The notes below the pieces were generated by a model. It was not told the DNA's origin, ran no database searches, and saw only the letters and a program-made list of their open reading frames with translations. Shown in pieces: positions 34,024-44,814 of a stretch of 64,000 bases of DNA; position 1 is the first letter of the stretch; each line of letters opens with the position of its first letter. Both the position numbers and the translations under genes were made by a program. Source of the DNA: Microglena sp. YARC (taxonomy: Eukaryota; Chlorophyta; Chlorophyceae; Chlamydomonadales; Chlamydomonadaceae). The stretch lies in the NCBI GenBank assembly GCA_022414725.1, contig CM039464.1:45790312-45854311 (forward strand), in the 5' to 3' direction.

Positions 34024-34180
34024 AGCCCCTTTGGGGGGTTCGACTCCCCCTTCGATCGCTCTTGGCGTTGCAGGTCGTTGTCAACCGCGATGGTAGCTTG
34101 TCCAGTTGAGGTAGGAGACCGCTCCCCACCCGCGTACGACAGGCTCCCTTAACACCACGCCCCACCAGGCGTTATCATTA
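34024..34180 (+). mobile_element. tRNA-derived SINE, 5' truncated
   Basis: Begins inside the head (B box GGTTCGACTCC) and runs to GCGTTATCATTA. It is flanked by a perfect 12-bp duplication, TCTTGTGGACCC (34012-34023 and 34181-34192). Confidence 0.93.
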
Positions 34181-34219
34181 TCTTGTGGACCCGGTTTTCC
34201 AATGCCCACTTCTCGGTCT

Positions 34220-34421
34220 CTTTTGGGGGCTGCGCATGGCAGCTTCTAGCCAGCTCCATTAGCCAGTCGCTGGGCCAAGCCCTAAACTTGCAGCTATGTT
34301 GGAATGCCCATCATGTTGGCTTTCACACGCACTAGCTAGATTCAGGTTAGATCCGAGGACGGGGTAAAGGAGCTGTCTAGAAGCTGCTACGTGTAGCCCA
34401 AAAAATAAACAGTGCACCTGC
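34220..34421 (+). mobile_element. inverted-repeat element M3, copy 2
   Basis: GGCAGCTTCTAGCCAGCTCC (34238) faces AGGAGCTGTCTAGAAGCTGC, with outer arms TCTCTTTTGGGGGCTGCGCA and TACGTGTAGCCCAAAAAATA. About 200 bp, non-coding. Confidence 0.75.
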
Positions 34422-34476
34422 CTCTTCATCTAACCACTGTTCCAAACCTTGCCTACAGTATGTATGTTGTTACAGT

Positions 34477-34687
34477 AGCCTCTTTCAGTGATATACATTG
34501 GTCTAGTGGTAGACTGAGTCAATTTAAGAATGAAGTGTCGGGGGTTTGACTCCCCCTTAGGTCGCTCTTGGCGATCCAGGTCGTCGTCAACCGCGATAGT
34601 AGCTTGTCCAGTTGAGGTAGGAGACCGCTCCCAACCCGCGTACGACAGGCTCCCTTAACACCACGCCCCATCAGGCGTTATCATCAC
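34477..34687 (+). mobile_element. tRNA-derived SINE, head type A
   Basis: A box TGGTCTAGTGGTA and a B box-like GGTTTGACTCC, then the body and GCGTTATCATCA end. It is followed at once by an R4 copy. Confidence 0.9.
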
Positions 34688-34693
34688 CTTTTT

Positions 34694-35030
34694 TTGTTGT
34701 TACAGTCCAGGAGTTTACCAAATAGGCTGAAGGGACTTGCCCAACCGTATAGGAAGGGCTTAAAAAGAACAAGCACTGATGAACTGAGCCCCAAACAATC
34801 GTTTAACCAACGGTTAGTGCCCCTGAGTTCGTGCTACAGTCATAATTTAATTCTACAGTATGTATGTTGTTACAGTCCCGGGGTTGACCAAATAGGCTGA
34901 AGGGACTTGCCCAATGATGGAAGGAGAGGCTATAACGAAAAAGCGCTTGTGAACTGAACCCCAGACAATTGTTTAACCGTCAGGGGCCCTGAGTTTGAGC
35001 TATATTGATCACAATTTTATTCTATGATAA
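34694..35030 (+). repeat. dispersed repeat R4, two copies head to tail
   Basis: Two copies of the 165-bp family follow each other (from about 34694 and 34860), each with CCAAATAGGCTGAAGGGACT and GGGGTTGACC or GGAGTTTACC starts. The second ends 6 bp before the acceptor at 35036. Confidence 0.85.
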
Positions 35031-35036
35031 CTGCAG

Positions 35037-35453
35037 GTGCGAATCCTGCAGATGCGACCCCTGCTGCTGCAACGTGACATGGCTTGCGCTTTGTACTGCC
35101 TACGTACATCCAACACAAGCCTACGGCTGGAGTACCTGTCCGTGAAACACTTCCTCTTGGTTGGCCTGAGAATGGTTGTGGAGGCTGGACACGGACAGGC
35201 GTATAGTGATTCCACTCATGCTAAGGAGGACCCATGCAAGAGACAGACCCCTTAGCAGATACGGACTTAGCTGATCAGCACTTAACTGATCTGGACTTAG
35301 CTGATCAGCACTCACTTGATCTGGACTTAGCTGATCCTGACTTGGCTGATCCAGACCTAGCAGATCCAGACTTGGCTGATCAGCTAAGACCATCCCTAGG
35401 CCGGGCTCAAAGGCTTCAGGAGTTATGGAAAGCTGACACTATCAGCTTCCAGG
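35037..35453 (+). CDS. possible terminal part of the SBP-like gene, frame-broken
   Basis: Acceptor ATAACTGCAG. Spliced in phase from the previous exon, the frame stops at 35145 after a Cys-rich tail (CRCDPCCCNVTW). A second frame from 35037 runs to 35255 and looks more protein-like (LRLEYLSVKHFLLVGLRMVV). A third frame from 35234 encodes DLADxDLADx repeats and ends LQELWKADTISFQ at a donor-like CCAG/GTGCAA (35453). The frames join if one base is gained or lost near 35247, in a C run. This is either an assembly indel or a decayed exon. Part of this DNA (35255-35385) is a 15-bp tandem repeat. Confidence 0.35.
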
Positions 35454-35633
35454 TGCAATGTATTGCTTTATGTTTGGCTATATAGCCAGTCAAGCAGCTG
35501 CCTAGAAGTTACTACACGAAGCAAAAAAAGCGACAGTAAGGGCGGGGGGAGTAACAAGTCAAATATTATTTCCCGGCTGTGAGTACTAGGGATCCCCGGA
35601 GCTTGAACTTGAAAACCTATTAACCTACCATTG

Positions 35634-35835
35634 CTTTCGGTGATGTACATTGGTCTAGTGGTAGACTGAATCGCTTGAGGACAAAGAGTTGGGGCTTCGA
35701 TTCCCCCTACCGTCGCTCTTAGCGTTGCAGGTCGTTGTCAACCGCGATGGTAGCTTGTCCAGTTGAGGTAGAAGACCGCTCTCTACCTGCGTACGACGGG
35801 CTCCCTCAACACCACGCCCCACCAGGCGTTATCAT
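35634..35835 (+). mobile_element. tRNA-derived SINE, head type A
   Basis: A box TGGTCTAGTGGTA and B box-like GCTTCGATTCC, with full body and tail. It is flanked by TACCATTG at 35626-35633 and 35836-35843. Confidence 0.92.
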
Positions 35836-36199
35836 TACCATTGGTAATTATTTGAATCACAGGACAAACCGCATTTGGAGCAGCTCAGAAGCTGGCTGAA
35901 TCCCAGCAGGCAGGTGGTCGAAGGTTTGGTGGTGTTCTGTGGCAATTGTGTGCGGTGGTGGTGTCATCAGCTGGCAGCTGGCTGAATCACAGAACTAACC
36001 CCATTTGAAGCAGCTCAGTACAGGGCGTACACTCCTGGCTAGTTTTGTCTCAACCAACCAACTGAATATCAACCAACCATCTCAATCTCAGTCTAACGAC
36101 TCAGATTTCAATCAACAAACCATCTCACAACGAAGTCAATCTGTTAAAACCAACCAACCAACCAACCCCTGTGCTTTATTTGTCCTTGTTCTCACCAGA

Positions 36200-36420
36200 G
36201 CTTTTTTGCAGTTTCGAACGCGGGTAACCAGGTAGCTTCATGGGTTAAGACCTCCTCCAGGGACTGAGTCCTGGTGGCTTTAGTAGGGCCGCCCTGGGGT
36301 GTTCCGGCTAAACAGTCTTGAGAGCTGGGGGGGGGGGGGGGGGGGGGGATCTTGGTGGCGAACGTTTCGGCCAAAACGGGTCTGAAGTAGCGATCTAGAT
36401 AGGTAGCGAAGAAAAATATC
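36200..36420 (+). repeat. dispersed repeat R5, copy with poly-G insert
   Basis: GGTAACCAGGTAGCTTCATG...GGGTGTTCCGGCTAAACAG, a poly-G run (36330-36348), then GGCGAACGTTTCGGCCAAAA and GATAGGTAGCGAAGAAAAA. Confidence 0.8.
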
Positions 36421-36504
36421 TCTGGTTCTCATTTGTCTGTCAGACCCACAGGCATTGCAATGGGTATGCGCTCGTTCAAACCTGTACCATCCGTACTGCA
36501 CGAT

Positions 36505-37835
36505 AAATAAATAAATATTACGCCTTATTAGGAGGGGTGAGGTTGAGAGGGCCAGCCTGCTTGCTTGCACTGGGGCCAACCACCAAGAGGGAAAGTGATT
36601 AAATGCATAAATATTGCGCCTTAACACGAGGGGTGAGGTTGAGGGGGCCAGCCTGCTTGCTTGCACTGGGGCCAGCCACCAAGAGGAAGAGTGATTAAAT
36701 GCATAAATATTGCGCCTTAACACGAGGGGTAAGGTTGAGGGGGGCAGCCTGCTTGCTTGCACTGGGGCCAACCACCAAGAGGAAGAGTGATTAAATACAT
36801 AAATATTGCGCCTTAACACGAGGGGTGAGGTTGAGGGGGCCAACCTGCTTGCTTGCACTGGGGCCAACCACCAAGAGGGAAAGTGATTAAATACATAAAT
36901 ATTGCGCCTTAACACGAGGGGTGAGGTTGAGGGGGCCAACCTGCTTGCTTGCACTGGGGCCAACCACCAAGAGGAAGAGTGATTAAATACATAAATATTA
37001 CGCCTTAACACGAGGGGTGAGGTTGAGGGGGCCAGCCTGCTTGCTTGCACTGGGGCCAACCACCAAGAGGAAGAGTGATTAAATACATAAATATTACGCC
37101 TTAACACGAGGGGTGAGGTTGAGGGGGCCAGCCTGCTTGCTTGCACTGGGGCCAACCACCAAGAGGGAAAGTGATTAAATACATAAATATTGCGCCTTAA
37201 CACGAGGGGTGAGGTTGAGGGGGCCAGCCTGCTTGCTTGCACTGGGGCCAACCACCAAGAGGAAGAGTGATTAAATACATAAATATTGCGCCTTAACACG
37301 AGGGGTGAGGTTGAGGGGGGCAGCCTGCTTGCTTGCACTGGGGGCAACCACCAAGAGGGAAAGTGATTAAATGCATAAATATTGCGCCTTAACACGAGGG
37401 GTGAGGTTGAGGGGGCCAGCCTACTTGCTTGCACTGGGGCCAACCACCAAGAGGGAAAGTGATTGAATGCATAAATATTGCGCCTTAACACGAGGGGTGA
37501 GGTTGAGGGGGCCAGCCTGCTTGCTTGCACTGGGGCCAACCACCAAGAGGGAAAGTGATTAAATGCATAAATATTGCGCCTTAACACGAGGGGTGAGGTT
37601 GAGGGGGCCAGCCTGCTTGCTTGCAATGGGGCCAGCCACCAAGAGGGAAAGTGATTAAATACATAAATATTGCGCCTTAACACGAGGGGTGAGGTTGAGG
37701 GGGTCACCCTGCTTGCTTGCACAGGGGCCAGCCACCAAAGGGGAAAGTGATTAAATACATAAATATTGCGCCTTAACACGAGGGGTGAGGTTGAGGGGAC
37801 CAGCCTACTTGCTTGCACTGGGGCCAACCACCAAT
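36505..37835 (+). repeat. 96-bp minisatellite, about 14 copies
   Basis: The unit contains CATAAATATTGCGCCTTAAC, ACGAGGGGTGAGGTTGAGGG and GGCCAACCACCAAGAGG. Single copies of this sequence occur at 30758 (-) and 43440, so the array amplifies a dispersed element. The 528-codon minus frame exists only because the unit is a multiple of three. Confidence 0.96.
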
Positions 37836-37887
37836 AGATACTATCAACCGTAGCTGTCACCACCACTTCACAGGGCCCTTGCGTGTC

Positions 37888-38050
37888 CTTACGGCAGCCT
37901 GCACCCTGTTCAGGTTGTTAAGCAGGTGTTCAGGGTGTCGGACACCTGTTTATGTGCATAATTGGTTTAACATGTAGGTGTTAAACAGGTATTTGACACC
38001 CTGAATACCTGTTAAACAACCTGAACAGGTGCAGGCTGCCGTAGGGTGTG
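37888..38050 (+). mobile_element. inverted-repeat element R9, intact single copy
   Basis: CTTACGGCAGCCTGCACC, then TGTTCAGGTTGTTAAGCAGG and TGTTCAGGGTGTC on the left. The near-perfect inverse is on the right, down to GGCTGCCGTAGGG. Arms are about 50 bp around a 60-bp middle. Target duplication is not clear. Confidence 0.82.
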
Positions 38051-38099
38051 AGAGACATCCATTGTCTTGAGTGCAGTGCACCATATTATCACCAAAGCT

Positions 38100-38520
38100 T
38101 TTTTCAGTTCAGAAAGTGGGTAACCAGGTAATGATAACGCCTGGTGGGGCGTGGTATTAAGGAAACCCTTCGTACGCGGGCCGAGTACGGTCAACCACCT
38201 AGACTGGACCTACCATCGCGGTTGACAACGATGTGCAACGCTCAGGGTGACCGTAGGGAGAATGTAACCCCTGACCCCGCTTCGTTTAAGTGATTTGGTG
38301 TACCGCTAGACCAATCGTATCACTTAAACGGGCTGGGTTACCTGGTAGCTGAATGGGTTAATGCCACCTCCAGGGACAGAGTCTTGGTAGCTGCAGTAGG
38401 GCTACCCCGGGGTGTTTGTAGGGCAGCGTCCTCTGAGAGCTGGGGGGGTGGGGTCTCAGGTGGCGAACATTTCGGCCAAAACAGGCTCGCGGGTAGCGAT
38501 CGGGATAGGTTGCAGAAGAA
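38100..38520 (+). repeat. dispersed repeat R5 interrupted by a SINE
   Basis: The left part (CAGTTCAGAAAGTGGGTAACC) and right part (GGGTTACCTGGTAGC...GGCGAACATTTCGGCCAAAA) are separated by the SINE at 38131-38334. R5 was therefore here first. Confidence 0.88.
38131..38334 (-). mobile_element. tRNA-derived SINE nested in R5
   Basis: Minus-strand copy with head type A. It is flanked by GGGTAACCAGGTA (38118-38130) and GGGTTACCTGGTA (38335-38347), a 13-bp duplication of R5 sequence with two differences. Confidence 0.93.
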
Positions 38521-38856
38521 GAAGGAAAATGAATACATATCACCTGCCAATACATGATATCATCATATCCTCGTTATCATTCAATTACCATCATCCTTGC
38601 ATTACCACCGCCATTGTTGACCCAAGAATTTGAATTTCAGTTATTTCTTGGTTGGTAAGCCAACTCAGGGCTGCTCACCGTTTTCAAATCCCAAGTCCTT
38701 CCGTGCGATACCCACGGAACCAGGGAGTAAAATAAGCAGATGAAACAGTTTAAAGACCTGCCCAGGTCCGTCGTCATTATGTCCAGGTACCATCATCATT
38801 ACATTACCACCGCCATTGATTGGCAATTTTGTTGACCCAAGACAAGCCCAGTCAAC

Positions 38857-39050
38857 CAGGGTACTTCAAATTGCCAAATTGGCCAGCGCTTTTGCGCACT
38901 TGAAAACAAAAAAACTGCGCTTTGTAGTGCAAAACGCGCAAACATTGCTTGCTGCGCCCGCAGGGACTTGCAAAAAACTGCGCTTAAAGCGCAGAGGGGG
39001 TCAAAAGTCAGCGCTCAAAAGCGCAAAAGCGAGCGCTTTGAATTACCCTG
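38857..39050 (+). mobile_element. CAGGGTA-family MITE, GCGC-rich type
   Basis: CAGGGTACTTC...GAATTACCCTG, 194 bp. It shares TTGGCCAGCGCTTTTGCGCA and repeated GCGC palindromes with the copies at 54615, 57671, 61557 and 63757. No 8-bp duplication is visible for this copy. Part of its right flank (GTGCGATACCCACGGAA) also occurs at 38702. Confidence 0.8.
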
Positions 39051-39297
39051 CTCCCCGTCACCCATTGTTAAGTCCCCCTGTGCGATACCCACGGAAAACC
39101 GTGAGCATATTATGCGGAGTAGACAGTTTAAAGACTTGAATTGTCCAAGTACTTGAGCAATACCATCATATCTCAGCGTGTGCAGTCACTACACCCCTTG
39201 AAGGGACAGTCGATTCTCAACTGAGGCGTTCGATCGCTGTGCCCCTTGAGAAAATGAATTCGTAGCATCCATGTCGATAGTCGGCTCCATTAGTCAG

Positions 39298-39548
39298 CAG
39301 GGTACTTCAAACGGACCCCAGGGGTTGCGTCCTGGGACGCATCCAATTCGATAGGTAGTGTCCTGGGACGCACTCTGCTCTTCAGGCTGCGTCACATTGT
39401 CAATAGAACCCATAGCCCACGGCAATGGAGTGGTGGTGGGCCAATCAAATGATGGGTTAGACGCAACCAACATCCTGAACCTGCGTTCCCAACGGACCCT
39501 CCCATGTTGCGTCCTGCGACGCAGGACGCTGCGTCCTGCACTACCCTG
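39298..39548 (+). mobile_element. CAGGGTA-family MITE with a different interior
   Basis: CAGGGTACTTC...GCACTACCCTG, 251 bp, with a perfect 8-bp duplication TTAGTCAG (39290-39297, 39549-39556). The interior has GTTGCGTCCTGGGACGCA-type palindromes, unlike the GCGC-type copies, so at least two interiors share these ends. Confidence 0.93.
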
Positions 39549-40154
39549 TTAGTCAGCCTAACACGTTATATTTGGGTCCCCTCACCCGTACGAGGAAAGT
39601 AATCATCATCATAATAATCTTCGTATGGTAGTCAGTAACACTCACGCTTCCTCGTCCAGTCGCCTACCAGCCTGGGACACGTGAACCATCGTATCATTGC
39701 AACAAGGGGTGAAGTCCTCACACCCACAGCATGCACTAGTCATGTTTCCCCATCCTGTCGCCTTCCGGCCACAGATAATAAGTGGCTCATTGTCCAGTCG
39801 CAACTTGAGGATCTACAACTTAAACTTGGTTACATGGCTCCAGCCCTTAAGGCTCGTCGATCTTGAACTTGGGCAGCAGTTTCCAACTGCGGGACCCTCA
39901 GGGAGAACCCTGTGGACTCCCAGTCATGTACTCATATGTTATTCTAATACAATCGGGTTATTCTCATTCTTATTATGAACATGAACTTGGTTATGTGGCT
40001 CCAGTCAGAAATTTGGCAATCTTCGGCAGTAAAAGAATCCACGGGAATGTAAAAATGAACAATTCATTGTTCTGATTACCCACGAACGAGTTTTGATCAT
40101 GGATGAATGTAAATATGACTACGCACTTTTGTGGCATGATTCGTATGCATGTGG

Positions 40155-40320
40155 TACGCTGTTGTTTGTCCAATAGCAAGCCAAATAAGCTAATAGGACT
40201 TGCCCAACCTAGGTATTAGGAGGGGCTACAAATAAGAGCACTGCTGAACTGAATTCCAAACGATTTTTCGACGGGGGGCTTGAGCTCATGCTACAATGAC
40301 AATTATAATTTGCGATTCTT
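40155..40320 (+). repeat. dispersed repeat R4, copy
   Basis: AAGCCAAATAAGCTAATAGG, ACTTGCCCAACC, GCACTGCTGAACTGAATTCC, GGGGGCTTGAGCTC and a terminal AATTATAATTTGCGA. Confidence 0.8.
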
Positions 40321-40439
40321 CTCACATTTGTGGTGCCGGTACATGCCATACCCATCACAACTATTACCAACCTCTCCAACTTAGGCATCAGTCGCGAACA
40401 CGCAGACAAACTCATCTCTAATTAACTAATGATTTCATA

Positions 40440-41165
40440 CAGAAGGGTGGTGGACTGGTGGGGTGGGGTGTGTGTGTGTGGTGGTGGTGGTGGTGGGGTG
40501 GGGTGGGGTGCGTGTGTGTGTGTGGGGGGGGGGGGGGGCTTCGCTAAAAATGAAGCGGAGAGGCGCGCGCCTCGATGCGGTAGGGCAGCGGGGCAGCGGG
40601 GCGGGGAGAGAACGCTTATGCATTCTGAAGTCAAAATCAATCGAAATGATCGGATTCTTGAACCTCCTGGACGCCGGAGTGAAGTTGATCTCTTACGTCA
40701 GGTTGCAGGTTGCAAGTTGACCGTAGCCCGCAGGTAGCCCACGTAGACGCGTCGCCACCCTGATAGCCACGGAGGCGCACGATGCATGTAGGCCAGTGTA
40801 GGCCAGATGACCTAGCAACCATGGTCGACGTCGAAGTCGAAGTCGGTTGGGATCTGTAGTGTGCAGTCTTGTGGTCAGATTTTATTAGCTATCCGCTGCC
40901 CCAATTGCTCGGTGACCCTAATACCCTAATGAATGGCAGTTGCCCAATGACCAATGACGTCACTTTTCCCGAGAGCCGCGCCCCTGAGCCGCCCTGAGCT
41001 GTAGCTACCAGCAGGCTACCAGGGCCCCCCCGAGGGCCCCCCCTGGTAGCTACGGTACAGTAGGCGACCAGGGTCAGGGTCGGAACGCACGTCTCAGCTT
41101 CCCGCAAGCTGTATCGTAGCGCGTGCGCTCGCCTGGACTGCACCTACCCCGAAGCGGGCACTACC
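40440..41165. other. GT-rich tract and GC-rich upstream region
   Basis: A GGTGTGTG/poly-G tract (40455-40540) is followed by GC-rich single-copy sequence with GGTAGCTAC...GGTAGCTAC inverted repeats near 41000-41055. It precedes the two-exon gene below and may hold its promoter. Confidence 0.4.
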
Positions 41166-41524
41166 TTGAAGCGAGGGTACGACGAACAACAGACGTTGGT
41201 TAAAAACTGGGCTGTACAATTCAAACACCTTCGAAAACAAAGCCTGGCTCACAATTGGCATTCCTCTGGATCTTCTTCAGAGTCTACACTTCCGCCTTTA
41301 CCTACCTGTGTGTGTACCTGTTGTTACGAAGTAGTGATCAGCATGACCGCGCTGCTCCTCCCCAGGGCCAATGAAGTGTTAAGCTCGCCCAAACTCGATG
41401 CCTCCCTCGTTGGGCGATCCAGCGGCTCTTCCTGCTTCTCTCCCTGCCTCGAAGTCATCCGCGAGGATAAAATGTTCATGCCCAGCCCTCGTACCTCCCC
41501 CTCGCAGCACTCCCCGACTGCCAA
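41166..41524 (+). CDS. two-exon coiled-coil protein, exon 1
   Basis: Open from an ATG at 41166 (a second in-frame ATG is at 41344) to the donor GCCAA/GTGAGT in phase 2. The segment from 41367 is Ser/Pro-rich (SSPKLDASLVGRSSGSS, PSPRTSPSQHSPTAK). It joins exon 2 at 41950 exactly in frame (AA/G, Lys). Which ATG is used is unclear. The 41344 start gives about 60 residues before the junction and the 41166 start about 120. CCCCAG at 41366 could instead be an acceptor, in which case the gene starts farther upstream. No family is recognised. Confidence 0.55.
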
Positions 41525-41949
41525 GTGAGTTAGCATGCAACTCCGACTGTGCTTCCACCCTACTCGACCCTACTCCCACCCTAGCCCACCCCCCGCGTGG
41601 GCCTCCAACCAGGCCCCCACCCCGCCCCACCCGGCCCCACCCACATTATCCGCCACCTAGCTAAATTTCCGTCACCCCACCCACATCCATCCACCTCCAG
41701 ATCGTTGCCACTGCCTCGGATCTATTTGCGACGCATACTGGCTGTCCGATCCGGCAAAGTGGTACTCGCTACCCCTCGCCACGTCGTACGAATCCCGAGG
41801 CGTTTGTATCGAGCCCTCTTAACCACCTCCCTCGACATTCGTCTCCCTTCCTGCGGGAACTCCTCTTCTTCTTCACTGTTTTTATTTTCCTCGTGTCCCC
41901 TCTATCAGTGCAACAGCATGACCAACGTAGCATGCTCTCCACCTTGCAG

Positions 41950-42181
41950 GAAATTGACGAAGTGGATTATGGACATGGAAATGTACTTGGTAACGGGCGC
42001 TTTTTCCAAGGCAAAACAAGCCTACAACAAGGCATCTGAAGCTGATGCAGAGGCAAAAGCGTCAAGAAATGCATCCAAGATTCAGAAGGCATCAGCCAAG
42101 CTAGAGGTTGCCAGGAGTAAGTACGAGAAGGTACATGCTGAGCACAAGCACTGGAGTAGCATGGCCGCTACCCTAGCTTAA
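41950..42181 (+). CDS. two-exon coiled-coil protein, terminal exon
   Basis: Acceptor CACCTTGCAG, stop TAA at 42179-42181. It encodes a strongly helical, Ala/Lys/Glu-rich C-terminus (GAFSKAKQAYNKASEADAEA, then SKIQKASAKLEVARSKYEKV) typical of a coiled coil and ending SSMAATLA. A BAR-like or other helical bundle is possible but not demonstrable. Phase agrees with exon 1. Downstream at 42230-42310 is a short CACAGCTGGCAGTTGGG tandem repeat in the likely 3' UTR or intergenic DNA. Confidence 0.65.
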
Positions 42182-42464
42182 GCCACATGGCCTACTGTCC
42201 AAGAAGGTCTCTCCCACGGCTGATCACCAGCAATTGGGGCATATCACAGCTGGCAGTTGGGCCATGTCACAGCTGGCAGTTGGGGCGTGTCACAGCTGGC
42301 AGTTGGGCCATTGTAGCTGGCTGTGGGGTGCTTGATCCCTACCAAGCTGAGCTCCATCATATAACCAGGATGGGCTCTGTGTTGGCCAATTCATCATATC
42401 CAAGGGATGAGAGGCAGGAGACTGATAGTATTGGTAATGGGGGTTGATCAGTAGCAGTTATCAG

Positions 42465-42602
42465 CACTGTATTTTTTGGGGTGCATTAGAATGCCTATTA
42501 TGCCAGCTATCTGATGCACTAGCTAGCCGCAGGCTTGGCCCGAGGGTGGGTGTAAGCTGCTGTCTAGATGCTTGCTACTCACAGCCCCCAAAATAAAGAG
42601 TG
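42465..42602 (+). mobile_element. inverted-repeat element M3, copy with candidate 8-bp duplication
   Basis: CACTGTATTTTTTGGGG...CCCCCAAAATAAAGAGTG, 138 bp, flanked by GTTATCAG and CTGATCAG (6 of 8). The interior has CTAGCTAGCCGCAGGCTTGG, as in the copy at 34220. Confidence 0.65.
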
Positions 42603-42856
42603 CTGATCAGTGACAGGATCCAGCTGTAGAAAATGATAGTCATTCAGCGAATCGTTTGGGAATCACGGTCACAGGTCTTGCCTCGGCCTCGACTTTTCAT
42701 GACAATTTACGACAATTCTTCCAGAATTCCCAGTTCTGTGGAATTTCAGGACATACCTGAAGTACTAACTACCTTGATTCTAGGTAGATCCACCAAATGG
42801 CTAAAATACTGGAAGACTGTGCACATCCTTCAAAGTGTATTGGTTGCCTAAAAGTG

Positions 42857-43010
42857 CAGCTAGCTGCGCTTACAATCTCCTGCCCTCTAGCCCCGCCGCT
42901 AAAGCTGCTTACTGCCTACTAGCGCGTCTGCTAAAGCTGCGTACTTCCTACTAGCGTTGCCGCTTAAGCTGCGTACTGCCTACTAGTACCGCCGCTTAAG
43001 CTGCGGCGCT
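42857..43010 (+). repeat. short tandem repeat, about 38-bp unit, 4 copies
   Basis: Units of GCCGCTAAAGCTGCTTACTG plus CCTACTAGCG, degenerate. Non-coding. Confidence 0.8.
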
Positions 43011-43439
43011 AGTGGGCAGTCACTTATCCCTTGTAACGGCCGGTTTAACGGTCGGTTATGAGAAGTTGTTTTTTCCTTTCTTAAAATCGAAGTACACCGG
43101 ATGAAGCTCTCTGCTGCACTAGATCATGCTGTCTGCTACACCTCTCCTAAGGAGGAGATTTATCCTCTATGTTCATACAGTAGTACTAGACTTTGGATCT
43201 GTCATGTGGCTGTATAGTAAATTTCTAGATTCATTAGACTTTGGCTTAGTTAGAATTTGTTTTTGGCAATTAGGGTATTTGTTGGACCCCAATTGGTAGT
43301 GTATGCCCTTAAGACTTGTTTTCCCTTCAGGAGTACATATGATTTTCTTGCTGTTCTACCTGTTGAAGGTTCTCTTGCATTCATCTGTTGGTTTATAACT
43401 GCCCTTTGATTCATATTAAGCCTGCTTGGCAGCTACTTA

Positions 43440-43530
43440 TAAAATAAAGAAGTACATATTCCGCCTTGTATAAAGGCGTGAGGTTGAGGGGGCCTGTCTG
43501 TTTGCTTGCCCTGGGTCCCACCACCACAAT
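43440..43530 (+). repeat. single copy of the 96-bp element
   Basis: AAAATAAAGAAGTACATATT, CCGCCTTGTATAAAGGCGTG, AGGTTGAGGGGGCC and TTGCTTGCCCTGG match the unit arrayed at 36505-37835. Confidence 0.82.
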
Positions 43531-43661
43531 ACAGCTACTTATCTTCCTGAGAAAGGATTTTTGGTGATTCATCCTCATGGTGGTATGGTCTGAGTGTGTG
43601 GTCATTGTTAACCTGTGGAACAAGGGTCACACTGTTTTATTTTCGGCTAATAGCACCAGTT

Positions 43662-43825
43662 TCTAGGCAGCTCCCTGAGACTGCTACGGGGCTGAACCCA
43701 AAGATTCCAGTAGCACTGGAAAGCTGGGATATCAGCTTCTAGGTGCCTACGTTACTTAAGGTTTGGATGTAGAGAGAGGGCCCAGAGAGCTGCCTAGAAG
43801 CAGCTGCTCATAGTTGGAAAGAAAA
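43662..43825 (+). mobile_element. inverted-repeat element M3, diverged copy
   Basis: CAGTTTCTAGGCAGCTCC faces GAGCTGCCTAGAAGCAGC. Middle sequence is diverged. Right-arm fragments of the family also occur at 32838-32885, 35488-35535 and 48128-48178. Confidence 0.65.
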
Positions 43826-44362
43826 ATTATGATGGGCAGACTAGTACTAAAGGCCGCGAGAGAACATGGAGTGTAGGTATGCATGCTTCGCTGCATTGAT
43901 ACGAGCACCTTAAGCGCATACCTGCTTTGTGCATTCTGTTGCACTGCCTGATCTTGTTTGCGACCTAAATGTAAGCATGCTTGCAAGTTACTATTTAGGG
44001 GAAAACTGCTCGCCAGAGTTGCTAGCGACCATGCTGTCATGAGAATGTTGATGGTGACAAGACTGTGTTGAGTTGTAAAAAGAAATCAGTACTGGCCATT
44101 GGTGACTGTTCCGCAGGACTGGAGAACAAAGCACTGCAGCAGAATGTCCTAGTGTCTGTAATAGTTGTCCAAGACATTGAACCTGAACTTGGTTACATGG
44201 TTGAACTTGAAACAACAAGACTTGAACTAGAATTTGGTTACAAGTTGTCCAAGACATTGGAGCACCTACTTCTTCTTTTCACACAAAAAGTGTCGTCTCG
44301 AGACTCGGTTAGTGACTTCAAAATTTTAATCAAGAGAATTTGATCAGGAGGGGGTGGATCAA

Positions 44363-44545
44363 GGGTAAGAGTAGCCCAGTACGCGCCTCAGCATAGCCAC
44401 CGCCTGGTTTGAGGCACACCTAACGTGAACTGACGTAGGGTAGGTGTAGCCCAGTACACGCCTTAGCATAGCCACCGCCTAGTTTGAGGCACACCTAACG
44501 TGAACTGACATAGGGTAGGTGAAGCCCAGTACACGCCTCAGCGAA
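44363..44545 (+). repeat. 84-bp tandem repeat, 2.3 copies
   Basis: GTAGCCCAGTACRCGCCTCA, then GCATAGCCACCGCCT, then TTTGAGGCACACCTAACGTG, repeated at about 44370, 44450 and 44520. Confidence 0.88.
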
Positions 44546-44814
44546 GGTAATGAGGTACAACTATCGTCAACATATACCCTAAGTATTGGCAAGATTAAGT
44601 ATAGCAAAACTAACTTGGCAAAGGGGTCCATGGCGTTGACGGACTCAAGTTCAGATCTGAAATCCAGTTGGCAAATCGTCTTGTTGCTGACATTTTATTG
44701 TTAAATTTTATTGTTACATGTTCACCAAGTAGTCTGCCCAAGCTTGCTGAAAATCTATGTATTGGTAACAATTCAAACCAGGAGCATTAAACTTGCTAGG
44801 CAGGGCTTAGTAGC

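Noticed and set aside
36280..37866. 528-codon minus ORF with WWLAPVQASRLAPSTSPL repeats
   Set aside because: Artefact of a 96-bp tandem unit whose length is a multiple of three; solitary units elsewhere are non-coding.
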